Positions 1 through 6,085 are shown, counted from the first letter of the stretch. The stretch: DNA of 11,973 bases from CAZOIA01 sp964579675 (GCA_964579675.1 CAZOIA010000168.1:1-11973), one strand, 5' to 3'. Numbers and translations are program-made. Notes: a model not told the origin generated them from the sequence alone.

Positions 1-282
1 ATCGAGCTTTTCAATGACTTCGACCTTCCACCCCCGCTTGGTCGCCCACTTTTGATACATCCGCAAGAGCATCTGGGCCCAGTCGCACGACTCGGTGCCC
101 CCTGCTCCCGCGTTAACGCTGAGGTAGCAACTCTTGTTATCGAGCTCCCCAGAGAGCATCTTTTTGATCTCTAGCTCTTCTAGCCCTTTCTCGATCTCCC
201 CGAGCTCTTTAACCAGATCGTTATAGAGGTCGTCGTCTTCTTCGACCTCTTCTGCTTCTGAATCAGTCTCGCACAGAAGTTG
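1..282 (-). pseudogene. prfB: Peptide chain release factor 2 (RF2), N-terminally truncated fragment, running off the left edge
   Basis: RF2 releases finished proteins from the ribosome at UGA and UAA stop codons. Reading leftwards, the frame gives an acidic helical stretch (KELGEIEKGLEELEIKKML), then SGE, then NAGAGGTESCDWAQMLLRMY and KWATKRGWKVEVIE. This matches the RF2 signature of an acidic helical domain 1 followed by AGAGGTEAQDWAxMLLRMY at the start of domain 2. The GGQ-bearing domain lies outside the window. The first 80 or so residues expected of RF2 are absent. The frame hits TGA at 292-294, and the sequence beyond resembles another gene, not RF2 domain 1, in any frame I read. There is no start codon with a ribosome site at the break. 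Since RF2 is normally essential, this is either a broken second copy, a recombination scar or an assembly join. Identity is firm; the exact breakpoint (about 258-291) is not. Confidence 0.82.
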
Positions 283-929
283 CGGTATGCATCAAGTGTG
301 TTGTTGTCAATCTGGCTCACGTGCACGCGTCCCTGCCGTTGCAGGAAGCCAAGCGCGATAAGCCATTGGCCTTTGATTGTTCTCCTTGCCTCTTCGGATA
401 GTCGGGCAACCTTCGCTGACTTGAAATAGAGATCGGCCATCGCCTGGATGTGCACATCGTTCCGCCCCTGCAGCTGTTCCAAGGCTTCAGATGTATCGTC
501 GGTCGGTGGCGCCGGACGCCGCCTTGCCTGTGGGGGATTAGTGAAATACTCGACCTCATTCTCAACGCCGGCGAGATAGTGGCACCAGGCGCCGATGCCA
601 ATTCCCTTCCATCTTTTCGTGTGCTGCCGCTGGCCCTTGAAAAGATGGCGGTGCTCAGACGGGATAGGGATGCGGCTGAAGCTCCTGCCGGCGCCGGGCT
701 GAGGGGTGAATCCCGGGCACTTGGGCAGGCTGAGCGTAATCGGATGGCTGATTTCCCACACGGGCACCGTGTGGACTACTGCGTCCAGCTTGTCGATCGC
801 GAGCTGGCGGTCTTCAGGGTCGGCGTCGCATTGGGCGATGGCATGTTTGGCTCGGTGCACGAAGGCCTTCAACCGCCCGCCTCGCAGGGGTTTGGGCGTT
901 CTTGCCGGCATGGCGTTGTTCTTGGACAT
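180..929 (-). CDS. Hypothetical protein of unknown family, 3' end fused out of frame to the prfB remnant
   Basis: I do not recognise this protein. It reads as 249 residues from an ATG at 929 with a good ribosome site (GGAGG on the minus strand, 937-941, seven bases upstream). The N-terminus is basic (RTPKPLRGGRLKAF). The middle is Pro/Arg-rich with Cys at about 71 and 115. The last third is helical and charged, and there is no signal peptide or membrane segment. The final 25-30 residues are the prfB fragment read in another frame, so the native C-terminus has probably been lost around residue 220. The charged, helix-rich C-terminal part and the closeness to an integrase operon would suit a mobile-element accessory protein, but that is only inference. 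It could also be a chromosomal gene cut by the same event that broke prfB. Confidence 0.5.
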   Translation of the reverse strand: MSKNNAMPARTPKPLRGGRLKAFVHRAKHAIAQCDADPEDRQLAIDKLDAVVHTVPVWEISHPITLSLPKCPGFTPQPGAGRSFSRIPIPSEHRHLFKGQRQHTKRWKGIGIGAWCHYLAGVENEVEYFTNPPQARRRPAPPTDDTSEALEQLQGRNDVHIQAMADLYFKSAKVARLSEEARRTIKGQWLIALGFLQRQGRVHVSQIDNNTLDAYRNFCARLIQKQKRSKKTTTSITIWLKSSGRSRKG

Positions 930-974
930 GAAGCGGCCTCCGCAACCTCGAACGTTGCATGCGGAACTGCATTT

Positions 975-1012
975 GAGTGACCTAGTGTGAGTGACCTGGG
1001 CCGGTTTGTCAA
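975..1012 (-). promoter_or_regulatory. Possible promoter with paired direct repeats upstream of the 180-929 gene
   Basis: On the minus strand a perfect TTGACA (1012-1007) lies about 80 bases upstream of the ATG at 929. The 17-base-spaced -10 position reads CACACT, which is poor. Two identical 9-mers, AGGTCACTC on the minus strand (997-989 and 983-975), repeat with a 14-base period across the spacer and -10 region. They look like tandem binding sites for a regulator, or arm-type sites for a recombinase, since the tRNA-like attachment remnant lies just to the right. Function is unproven. Confidence 0.25.
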
Positions 1013-1042
1013 GTGCATTGGGGAAATAATGCTTAAAACAAA

Positions 1043-1122
1043 GGGCTTGTAGCCCCTTGATTACGGTCTAGCCCGTAAGTCTGGGGGTCAAGAGGTCGGT
1101 GGTTCAAATCCACTCGCCCCGA
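1043..1122 (+). other. tRNA-Pro(GGG) 3' half with a degenerate, hairpin-interrupted 5' side; attachment-site-like remnant
   Basis: Positions 1081-1122 are a convincing 3' half of a tRNA-Pro. They contain the anticodon loop CTGGGGG (1081-1087, anticodon GGG), the 3' anticodon strand TCAAG (1088-1092) and the variable loop AGGTC. The T-arm follows, GGTGG-TTCAAAT-CCACT (1098-1114), then acceptor strand CGCCCCG and discriminator A (1122). No matching 5' acceptor strand CGGGGCG exists upstream, so it cannot make a tRNA. Further left, CTTGA (1056-1060) could pair with TCAAG, but a 20-base hairpin insert (TTACGG-tctagc-CCGTAA-GT, 1061-1080) splits the arm. A D-arm-like hairpin GGGCT-TGT-AGCCC (1043-1055) abuts CTTGA. 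Integrative elements commonly use tRNA 3' ends as attachment sites. The adjacent recombinase gene ends inside this remnant, which supports that role. Confidence 0.62.
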
Positions 1123-2896
1123 TCGGGTTAGCCCACGACCGTCCTCCAGGGCGGCCGTGTTGTTTCCATAGCGCGTGGGCGGCGGCGTTCAGGACCATTT
1201 CGCCCTGCTTCTTCGATGGCCAGACGGTGATGCGGTCCACGTAGGTGGCGATCACATCCCGCGTTCGGTCGTTTCGTGTTCCATTTATCGCCGCCTGTAG
1301 TCCGGCCAGTTGGACCCGGGCCCACGTCCGTAGCGCTCGCACGTCGTTGTTGCCGCTGGACTGCCGGGCTGCCCGAAGCTCGCGTTCCAAGCATTCCTTA
1401 CGGAGTCGCAGTTGCGTCAGCCGGTCGTTGAGCAACGCCAGGTTGGCGGGGTCGATGTGCGTGGTCAGCGCGGTGACCGTTTCGTTGATCAGTTTGAGTT
1501 CGCGGGCGATGCGGTTGGCGTCCGCGTCCCCAGAGTCATGCTTGGCGGCTGCCTTGACGAATCGTTCAATCGCCTCGTCAACGGCGTCTTCGTCCATCAA
1601 GATGATGTCCTGGAGCTTGCCGAGCACCCAGGCTTCCAGTTGCTCGGCCCGGAGTGTCGATGCAGTCGAGCAGATGGTCCTTCCGTGCGATCGTCGTCCT
1701 GCGCAGGTGTAGTAGTTGGTGACGACTGGGGCTCGGCCTTCGATACGGCCCTTCCGCCTCGGGTCGCCCCAGAACTTGTGCCCGCAGTCGCCGCAGACCA
1801 GCACCCCGGTGAGCAGCCATCGCCGGTTGCGATGGCCGGCACCGCCGCGGGCCCGGTGGCGCTTGGCCACCATCACCTGGGCCCTTTCCCAGTCCTCGGT
1901 GCTGACGATGGCGGGCATCGCGTTCGGGACGACGACCCAATCGTCCCTGGGCGTCCTGACCACCTTGGCTTCCCCGGCCTGCCGCTCTCGCTTCTCGGTA
2001 CGCCCGTTCTGAACGCGGTAGAACTTGGCCTCGGTCCTGCGGTTCCACACCAGGTCGCCGCGGTACGTCGGGTTTTCCAGGATGGCCTTGATCGTGGTGA
2101 AGCCCCAGATGTCGCGGCTCGGGCCAGGGATGCCCTTTGCGTTCAGGGTCGCGGCGATGGAGGCGAAGCCCATGCCGTCCAGGCACATCCGAAAGATGTC
2201 CTTGACAACCTGCACGCGCTCGGGGGCGCTCAGCACCAGCCGTGCCCTGCATTCCTTGCCTGGCTTGGAGAGCGCCTGGCCCTTGGTATAGCGGGCCTGG
2301 AGCTTGCCGTCTCTTTCGTAGACCTCACGCACACCGCCCGGGCAGAAGCGGATGCGGAACAGCACCGCACCGTCCGGGGCAAGGATCTCCCGGTCGTAGC
2401 CGTAGGGTGCGGCCCGACCCGGGTCGGATTCGGCCATGACCGAACTGATTTGCCCGCGAAGCGTATTCTGCGCCAGGCTAATCGAATACTGGCGGTTCTG
2501 GAATTGTTTGACGGTCCGCAGCACGTCGCCATCGATGCCGTCGCGGGCGAGGTAGTCCTCTGTGACCGACAATACCTTCACGTTGGCCTCGCGCAGCAGG
2601 TAGCGATAGTGCTCAGTCTCGGTCACGTCGCCGCGCGAGAACCGGTCGCTGTTCCAGACGATGACCGCCTCGAAGTCGCCCCTGGCAGCATCGGCAATCA
2701 TGCGCTGGAAGCCCGGGCGCTCGTCAGCGCTGGTGCCGCTGATGGCATCGTCCACGTATTCGCGGATGACCCGATAGCCATGCTCCTCGGCGTACCGCCC
2801 GACTTCGAGGCGCTGGTCCCCGAGGCTCTGCTCCTGGCGGTCGGTGGACCGCCGCAGGTAGGCGACCACCGGCATCTTCGTCGTTGTCGCAATCAT
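1088..2896 (-). CDS. Large serine recombinase (site-specific integrase)
   Basis: Catalyses cut-and-rejoin recombination between short DNA sites through a serine-DNA intermediate. Numbering from ATG 2896 (602 residues), the resolvase domain spans about 9-140 with nucleophile Ser17 in YLRRSTDRQ and the NSDRFSR motif at 82-88. The recombinase domain follows (about 145-285, with NAKGIPGPSRDIWGFTTIKA). A zinc ribbon uses Cys368, Cys371, Cys398 and Cys409, and a coiled-coil-like stretch runs at about 459-509. Length and domain order are those of large serine integrases. I prefer ATG 2896 because AGGAG (2908-2904) sits seven bases before it. An ATG at 2902 is only one base from AGGAG, and the more upstream in-frame ATG at 2944 lacks a clear site. 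The last ten residues, GASGFEPPTS, are the antisense of a tRNA-Pro 3' end, and the stop falls in the anticodon stem. It is third in an operon with two small genes that may control directionality. Confidence 0.93.
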   Translation of the reverse strand: MIATTTKMPVVAYLRRSTDRQEQSLGDQRLEVGRYAEEHGYRVIREYVDDAISGTSADERPGFQRMIADAARGDFEAVIVWNSDRFSRGDVTETEHYRYLLREANVKVLSVTEDYLARDGIDGDVLRTVKQFQNRQYSISLAQNTLRGQISSVMAESDPGRAAPYGYDREILAPDGAVLFRIRFCPGGVREVYERDGKLQARYTKGQALSKPGKECRARLVLSAPERVQVVKDIFRMCLDGMGFASIAATLNAKGIPGPSRDIWGFTTIKAILENPTYRGDLVWNRRTEAKFYRVQNGRTEKRERQAGEAKVVRTPRDDWVVVPNAMPAIVSTEDWERAQVMVAKRHRARGGAGHRNRRWLLTGVLVCGDCGHKFWGDPRRKGRIEGRAPVVTNYYTCAGRRSHGRTICSTASTLRAEQLEAWVLGKLQDIILMDEDAVDEAIERFVKAAAKHDSGDADANRIARELKLINETVTALTTHIDPANLALLNDRLTQLRLRKECLERELRAARQSSGNNDVRALRTWARVQLAGLQAAINGTRNDRTRDVIATYVDRITVWPSKKQGEMVLNAAAHALWKQHGRPGGRSWANPIGASGFEPPTS

Positions 2897-2903
2897 GTCC
2901 ATG

Positions 2904-2927
2904 CTCCTTTTCGTGGCGTCCGCCACG
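2904..2927 (-). promoter_or_regulatory. Integrase ribosome site with adjacent hairpin
   Basis: On the minus strand AGGAG (2908-2904) precedes the integrase ATG by seven bases and fixes that start. Directly upstream lies a perfect six-pair stem with a four-base loop, CGTGGC-GGAC-GCCACG (2927-2912), only three bases from the ribosome site. Such a hairpin could modulate ribosome access to integrase in the polycistronic message; this is inference from position only. Confidence 0.45.
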
Positions 2928-2957
2928 ACCACAGGAGGGCCCAACCGTGCGGAAACG

Positions 2958-3242
2958 TCAAGCCAATTCTGCCCGGAACCCGGCGATAAGTTCGTTGCGG
3001 AAACGCCGCAAGGACCGCCAGTTCAAATTCCGTACAGATTCTCCATCGGGTTTCCCCATCTCAACCGTGGTGGTCCACCGGCCGCCGTGGCGGCACTCCC
3101 GCACGCTGAAGATACGGCCCGAGCGCGGGCGCGGGTGAACGGCTTCAAAGTGCGCGCAAGCGCCGCGGCGACAGACGAGCCCGCGAATAGAAGCATCGGG
3201 TACGCCGTTTGGCGAGCCGTGGCTCTCATATTGCTCGGCCAC
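2958..3242 (-). CDS. Small zinc-ribbon-like protein (94 aa), degenerate NrdR-type ribbon
   Basis: A 94-residue protein starting from GTG at 3242, inside the end of the HTH gene (17-base overlap), so translation is probably coupled. The core CRRGACAHFEAVHPRPRSGR, followed by IFSVRECRHGGRWTTTVE, resembles the ribbon of NrdR-like and phage small proteins (CxxCGCRHF, then RxRxCRHCGRRxxTxE). One Cys of the second knuckle is replaced by Gly (CRHGG), and the first knuckle has irregular spacing, so metal binding is doubtful. The tail is basic and helical (NWRSLRRFRNELIAGFRAEL), which would suit DNA binding. Lying between an excisionase-like HTH gene and an integrase suggests a recombination accessory or regulator. 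No clear ribosome site is seen, in keeping with coupling. The gene is supported by context and by the family-like motif, not by certain identity. Confidence 0.6.
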   Translation of the reverse strand: MAEQYESHGSPNGVPDASIRGLVCRRGACAHFEAVHPRPRSGRIFSVRECRHGGRWTTTVEMGKPDGESVRNLNWRSLRRFRNELIAGFRAELA

Positions 3243-3423
3243 GGATGAGCTCGTGCCTCACCTGCGCGATGGCGGCGTTGTCAAACAGACGGGTGTTGCC
3301 CGCGTAGGCGCGGGGTCTAATATGAGGTCGTGCCCGCAGGATGCGGCAGACCCGATCGACGGGTATGCCCAGCTCTGCTGCAATCACTCCGACCGTGACC
3401 AGCTTGGGAGGCGTCGTTCTCAT
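3226..3423 (-). CDS. Small helix-turn-helix protein, excisionase-like (MerR-type fold)
   Basis: A 65-residue protein from ATG 3423. The sequence LVTVGVIAAELGIPVDRVCR reads as a helix-turn-helix. It is followed by a short wing (RPHIRPRAYAGNTRLFDNAA) and a C-terminal helix (IAQVRHELIRG), the layout of MerR-type and excisionase (Xis-like) DNA-binding domains. The frame stays open to an ATG at 3528, but those extra 35 residues are the antisense of the istA tail, so I take 3423 as the native start. No good ribosome site precedes either start, which suggests the gene's own promoter region was lost at the junction with the IS. It heads the operon with the zinc-ribbon-like gene and the serine recombinase. 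A recombination directionality factor is the most economical guess for its role. Confidence 0.65.
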   Translation of the reverse strand: MRTTPPKLVTVGVIAAELGIPVDRVCRILRARPHIRPRAYAGNTRLFDNAAIAQVRHELIRGRAI

Positions 3424-3452
3424 CGGAATGCCGTTCGTGTTCGGAAGGGGGA

Positions 3453-3558
3453 TCGCCAGGAGCAGTTCGAGTTCATCGATGAACACCCGATCATCCGGTC
3501 TCTGTCGGACTACGGAGACCTGGTCCATACGGCATTCAGCGAGGAGAAATGGTTATGA
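3453..3558 (+). pseudogene. istA: IS21-family transposase IstA, C-terminal tail only
   Basis: The plus-strand frame ending at TGA 3556-3558 gives about 34 residues (EQFEFIDEHPIIRSLSDYGD and LVHTAFSEEKWL). Its stop overlaps the istB start as ATGA, which is the standard istA-istB junction of IS21 elements. The whole catalytic DDE part, and therefore the left IS end, is missing. Left of roughly 3424-3452 the strand becomes the coding region of the minus-strand HTH gene. The call rests on position and the translational overlap more than on sequence identity, because the IstA C-terminus is poorly conserved. Confidence 0.55.
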
Positions 3559-4358
3559 ACGAGTCATTGCAAACGGCATTGAGGAAGCTTCGGTTGTCGG
3601 GCTTAGCCCAATCGTTGGACGTCCGGCTGCAGGAAGCGGCCAGCCACGGCCTGAACCACGCCGAGTTCCTCGAGCTGATTCTCCAGGACGAACTGGCGGT
3701 CCGGGCCGATCGGCTGATGAATCGGCGTATCAAGGCCGCCGCCTTCCGAGAACCCAAGACGCTCGAGGATTTCGACTTCACGTTCAACCCGTCGATCAAG
3801 AAGAAACAGATCTTCGACCTGGCCAGTTGCCGGTTCGTCCGCGAGGCGCGGTCAGCCCTTCTGTTGGGGCCGCCCGGTACTGGGAAATCGCATATCGCGC
3901 AGGGGGTCGGTTACCAGGCCATCAAAGCCGGCTTCACCGTGCTGTACCGGTCGATCTTCGACGTGGTGCGGGACTTCCTGCACGACGAGGCCTTCGCTGG
4001 CCAGGACAAGGTGCTTGCCCGCTATCTCAAGCCCGATCTTCTCATCGTCGACGATATGGGTTTAAAGCAGCTGCCGAAGCGGTCGGGCGAATACTTGTTC
4101 GAGATCATCATGCGCCGGCACGAGGTCCGCTCCACGATGATGACCTCGAACCGGCCGCTGGAGGACTGGGGCAAGCTGATCGGCGACGTGCCGTCCGCCA
4201 CCGCTATCCTGGACCGGTTCCTGCAGCACGCTGAGGTCATCACGATTACCGGCAAGAGCTACCGCCTCAGGAACAAAGGCGGCAGAGACGAAGCGGCCAA
4301 GGAGCAGAAGAATTCGCGTAAGGCCAAGGACAAGGCTTGCCAAGAAGATGGGCAATGA
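3555..4358 (+). CDS. istB: IS21-family helper ATPase IstB
   Basis: IstB is the AAA+ ATPase that selects target DNA and activates the IstA transposase of IS21 elements. From ATG 3555 the protein has 267 residues, normal for the family. It has an N-terminal helical domain (LQTALRKLRLSGLAQSLDVR), Walker A GPPGTGKS at residues 105-112, Walker B LLIVDD at about 162-167, and sensor-1 TSNRP at about 197-201. The sequence LIGDVPSATAILDRFLQHAE lies near the end, and the tail is lysine-rich. I choose 3555 over ATG 3549 because GAGGAG (3541-3546) is eight bases before 3555 but only two before 3549, and because 3555 gives the ATGA overlap with istA. The gene looks intact, but its partner istA is reduced to a tail, so the element cannot move by itself. 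Confidence 0.95.
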   Translation: MNESLQTALRKLRLSGLAQSLDVRLQEAASHGLNHAEFLELILQDELAVRADRLMNRRIKAAAFREPKTLEDFDFTFNPSIKKKQIFDLASCRFVREARSALLLGPPGTGKSHIAQGVGYQAIKAGFTVLYRSIFDVVRDFLHDEAFAGQDKVLARYLKPDLLIVDDMGLKQLPKRSGEYLFEIIMRRHEVRSTMMTSNRPLEDWGKLIGDVPSATAILDRFLQHAEVITITGKSYRLRNKGGRDEAAKEQKNSRKAKDKACQEDGQ

Positions 4359-4375
4359 GGTATAGAGAACCCAGG

Positions 4376-4416
4376 ATCAGTGGCCGGTTTTGAACCGATA
4401 ATCAGTGGCCGGTTTT
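4376..4416 (+). repeat. IS21 right-end multiple terminal repeats (two copies, 25-bp period)
   Basis: The 16-mer ATCAGTGGCCGGTTTT occurs exactly at 4376-4391 and 4401-4416. The copies continue as GAACCGATA and CAACTGATA, which also resemble each other. Paired repeats just inside the end are the transposase-binding sites typical of IS21-family elements, and they lie 17 bases after the istB stop. No matching repeat is found on the left side, which agrees with loss of that end. Confidence 0.8.
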
Positions 4417-4432
4417 CAACTGATAGACGACA

Positions 4433-5380
4433 GGCACTTCCGAGCTGACCGACGGCTTCAACTACATCATCAACGGGTGGAAGTGGATCGAGAGCTACAC
4501 GGACTGGAAGACCTTCAGCGTCTGGAGCCTGGTGACCGGCCCCACCGATCCTCCCGAGATGAAACAGAACATCTTCGAGAAGGCCATCGGGCCGGGGATC
4601 ACCACCTGGCGGGATCCCCGCGGCAAGGGGGCGCGTTTCAACGCCTGGCAATTCGAGGACATGAGGGAGCTGGCCAACGAAATGACCGTCTTCACCCTCA
4701 CGTCCGGAGGCGGCGGGTCACAAGGAAGGCGCCGGCGAGGGTCCGCGTATCAGCCGGCCTGTGCGGCCGCCCTGGCCGAGTTGGCCGGGACCGCCTGGCT
4801 GCAGACCGCCTACGCCTTCGGCATTCACATCTGGCACTACTACCCCGGCTACTACACGCACCTCGGTGCCCAGTACACCGGCCAGCATCAGAGGGCCAGT
4901 TACTTTGGCTTCACGGTTCATGCCGCCCGGCCGGGCTACGAGGACATGACCGGCCATCCGTGCCAGCATATCTACCCATACGCCAAGTACCGGGCCTACC
5001 GGTCGAGGTACACCGGAGGATCAAGCTTCACCATGTCGATCCGCCGCGACATCACGGCCCTGATGGACATGTCCGAGACCAATCCGTCTCCGTTTAGCTA
5101 CGAGGACTTGGTCGCCGCCGGCCGCAACTTCAAGTCCGGCACCATCGAAAGCTCTGAAGAGCAGACCACCGACAGGACCGTGCTGTTCAGCGACGCGACG
5201 ATCTACCCTCCCGGTACGCGGTACCTGATCCTGTACCTGGACAACGACGATCCGACGGAATCCGTGCTCTGCGGCGGCTGGAGCCCCGGCGGCGGAACGG
5301 AGTATTCGACCGACAACTTCAACTGGGCCGCCGCCGGCGGCGTCCTCGGCACCTTCAACTTCGACAAACTCGCCGCCTGA
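4433..5380 (+). pseudogene. Unknown aromatic-rich protein, 5' end cut by the IS21 element
   Basis: I do not recognise the family. The frame is open from just after the IS end (in-frame TAG at 4424-4426 inside the IS) through about 315 codons to TGA 5378-5380. The residues before the GTG at 4532 (SELTDGFNYIINGWKWIESY) look genuinely coding, so the real N-terminus was probably removed by the IS. If still translated, GTG 4532 would give 282 residues. The protein is rich in Tyr, Trp and Gly, with clusters such as HIWHYYPGYYTHLGAQYTG and HIYPYAKYRAYRSRYTGG. The end is YLILYLDNDDPTESVLCGGW. There is no membrane segment or known catalytic motif. The aromatic, beta-rich character would suit a structural or phage-like surface protein, but that is speculation. 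Confidence 0.55.
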
Positions 5381-5389
5381 GGTGCGAGG

Positions 5390-6085
5390 ATGTCTCCGCA
5401 GGCGGTAGCGCCGGAACCGTTCCACCTGGGTAGGATCACGGACAGTTCGCCGATCGGCGACGACGACCTGGAGATCAATCTTGAGCCCGATGCGGTTTTA
5501 CGTGGTCGCGTTGTCTATGAAGACAACGACAAGCCGGCCGTCGGCTTCAGGCTGGGCGTCCAAACGAAGTCGGCCCACTGGGTGGATACCGAAACAGACG
5601 CCCGAGGCAGATTCGAGCTGCGCGGCTTCAAGCCCGAAGCGCTGAACCTCCTCCCTCTCCTGGCCCGATCCGAACCCGGTCAGTCGCCAGAGTGGACTGC
5701 AGCAGCCGTGGAAATCGATTCGCTCGAATCTGGTGAAGTGAAGGAAGACATCAAGATCGTATTGACCAAAGGCGGTGTCATTCGCGGTGAGGTGAAGGAC
5801 GCAAAGGGACACCCGCTCACGGGCGTCGATATTGCCTTCTACTCCGCCGCCCGTCCGCGATCCGGAGCGGCCTGTCAATCCGTTCTTACCGCCAAAGACG
5901 GTTCATGGGCCCACCGCTTTCCGCCGGGCGATGTTTATGTCTACATCAGGAACAACATCCCCCAGAGACGATGGTCCCGACAGAATTACACACTGCAGAT
6001 TGAGAAGGGACAGGTCATCGGCGGCATCGACTTCATTCTGGACGGAGAAGCACCAGCGGATTCGCCCTATCGACAAGGATCATGA
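5390..6085 (+). CDS. Orphan carboxypeptidase-regulatory-like (beta-sandwich) protein, probably a fragment of a BlaR1-like M56 paralogue
   Basis: A 231-residue protein from ATG 5390 (purine-rich GGTGCGAGG in front). Two tandem carboxypeptidase-regulatory-like domains are visible. The first is about residues 33-125 (LRGRVVYEDNDKPAVGFRL, then ETDARGRFELRGF). The second is about 126-218 (IRGEVKDAKGHPLTGVDIAF, then TAKDGSWAHRFPPGDVYVYI). These repeats match in style those of the giant M56 protein at 7431-11702. Such domains act outside the cytoplasm, yet this protein has no signal peptide or membrane segment and opens with what reads as mid-protein sequence (FHLGRITD). It is therefore best seen as the C-terminal part of a larger secreted or membrane protein, re-joined behind the unrelated 5380 gene. 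It lies in the same frame as that gene, nine bases after its stop. Whether it is expressed is unknown. Confidence 0.68.
   Translation: MSPQAVAPEPFHLGRITDSSPIGDDDLEINLEPDAVLRGRVVYEDNDKPAVGFRLGVQTKSAHWVDTETDARGRFELRGFKPEALNLLPLLARSEPGQSPEWTAAAVEIDSLESGEVKEDIKIVLTKGGVIRGEVKDAKGHPLTGVDIAFYSAARPRSGAACQSVLTAKDGSWAHRFPPGDVYVYIRNNIPQRRWSRQNYTLQIEKGQVIGGIDFILDGEAPADSPYRQGS

Larger units (their letters stand above)
1043..3423 (-). mobile_element. Compact integrative element or remnant: tRNA-Pro attachment half, serine recombinase, zinc-ribbon-like and HTH genes
   Basis: Three leftward genes (HTH protein, small zinc-ribbon-like protein, large serine recombinase) form an operon that ends in a tRNA-Pro 3' half. 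Integrase genes abutting a tRNA 3' end are the usual layout of integrative elements. No cargo is visible. The right boundary is placed near 3423-3452 because there the plus strand turns into the coding tail of an istA transposase. The left of the tRNA remnant is not the tRNA 5' half, so the join is not an ordinary integrated left end. It looks like an attP-type junction, or like one left after rearrangement. The element limits are inference. Confidence 0.5.
3453..4432 (+). mobile_element. IS21-family insertion sequence, left-truncated
   Basis: It consists of the istA tail, complete istB and the right terminal repeats, in the usual IS21 order. The left end and most of istA are missing, so target-site duplications cannot be tested. 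The right limit is placed at ACA (4430-4432), because IS21 ends begin with TGT on the other strand; it could differ by several bases. Confidence 0.75.

Noticed and set aside
286..300. Programmed frameshift of prfB at the in-frame TGA (292-294)
   Set aside because: The RF2 frameshift lies near codon 25 at a CTTTGA-type slip site. Here the stop would be near codon 80, the slip sequence is absent, and no RF2 domain 1 is found upstream in another frame.
1034..1122. Complete tRNA-Pro gene
   Set aside because: No 5' acceptor strand pairs with CGCCCCG, and the anticodon stem is split by a 20-base hairpin.
2897..2944. Upstream recombinase start at 2944 (618 residues)
   Set aside because: AGGAG at 2904-2908 is optimally placed for ATG 2896, and the extra residues lie over the hairpin and show no family similarity.
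1412..2989. Long plus-strand open frame (about 525 codons) antisense to the serine recombinase
   Set aside because: It mirrors GC-rich third positions of a clearly real recombinase gene, has no ribosome site and shows no family motif.
3341..4234. Plus-strand open frame of about 297 codons over istB
   Set aside because: Shadow frame: Arg/Pro/Gly-rich with no motif, while the istB frame has complete Walker motifs.
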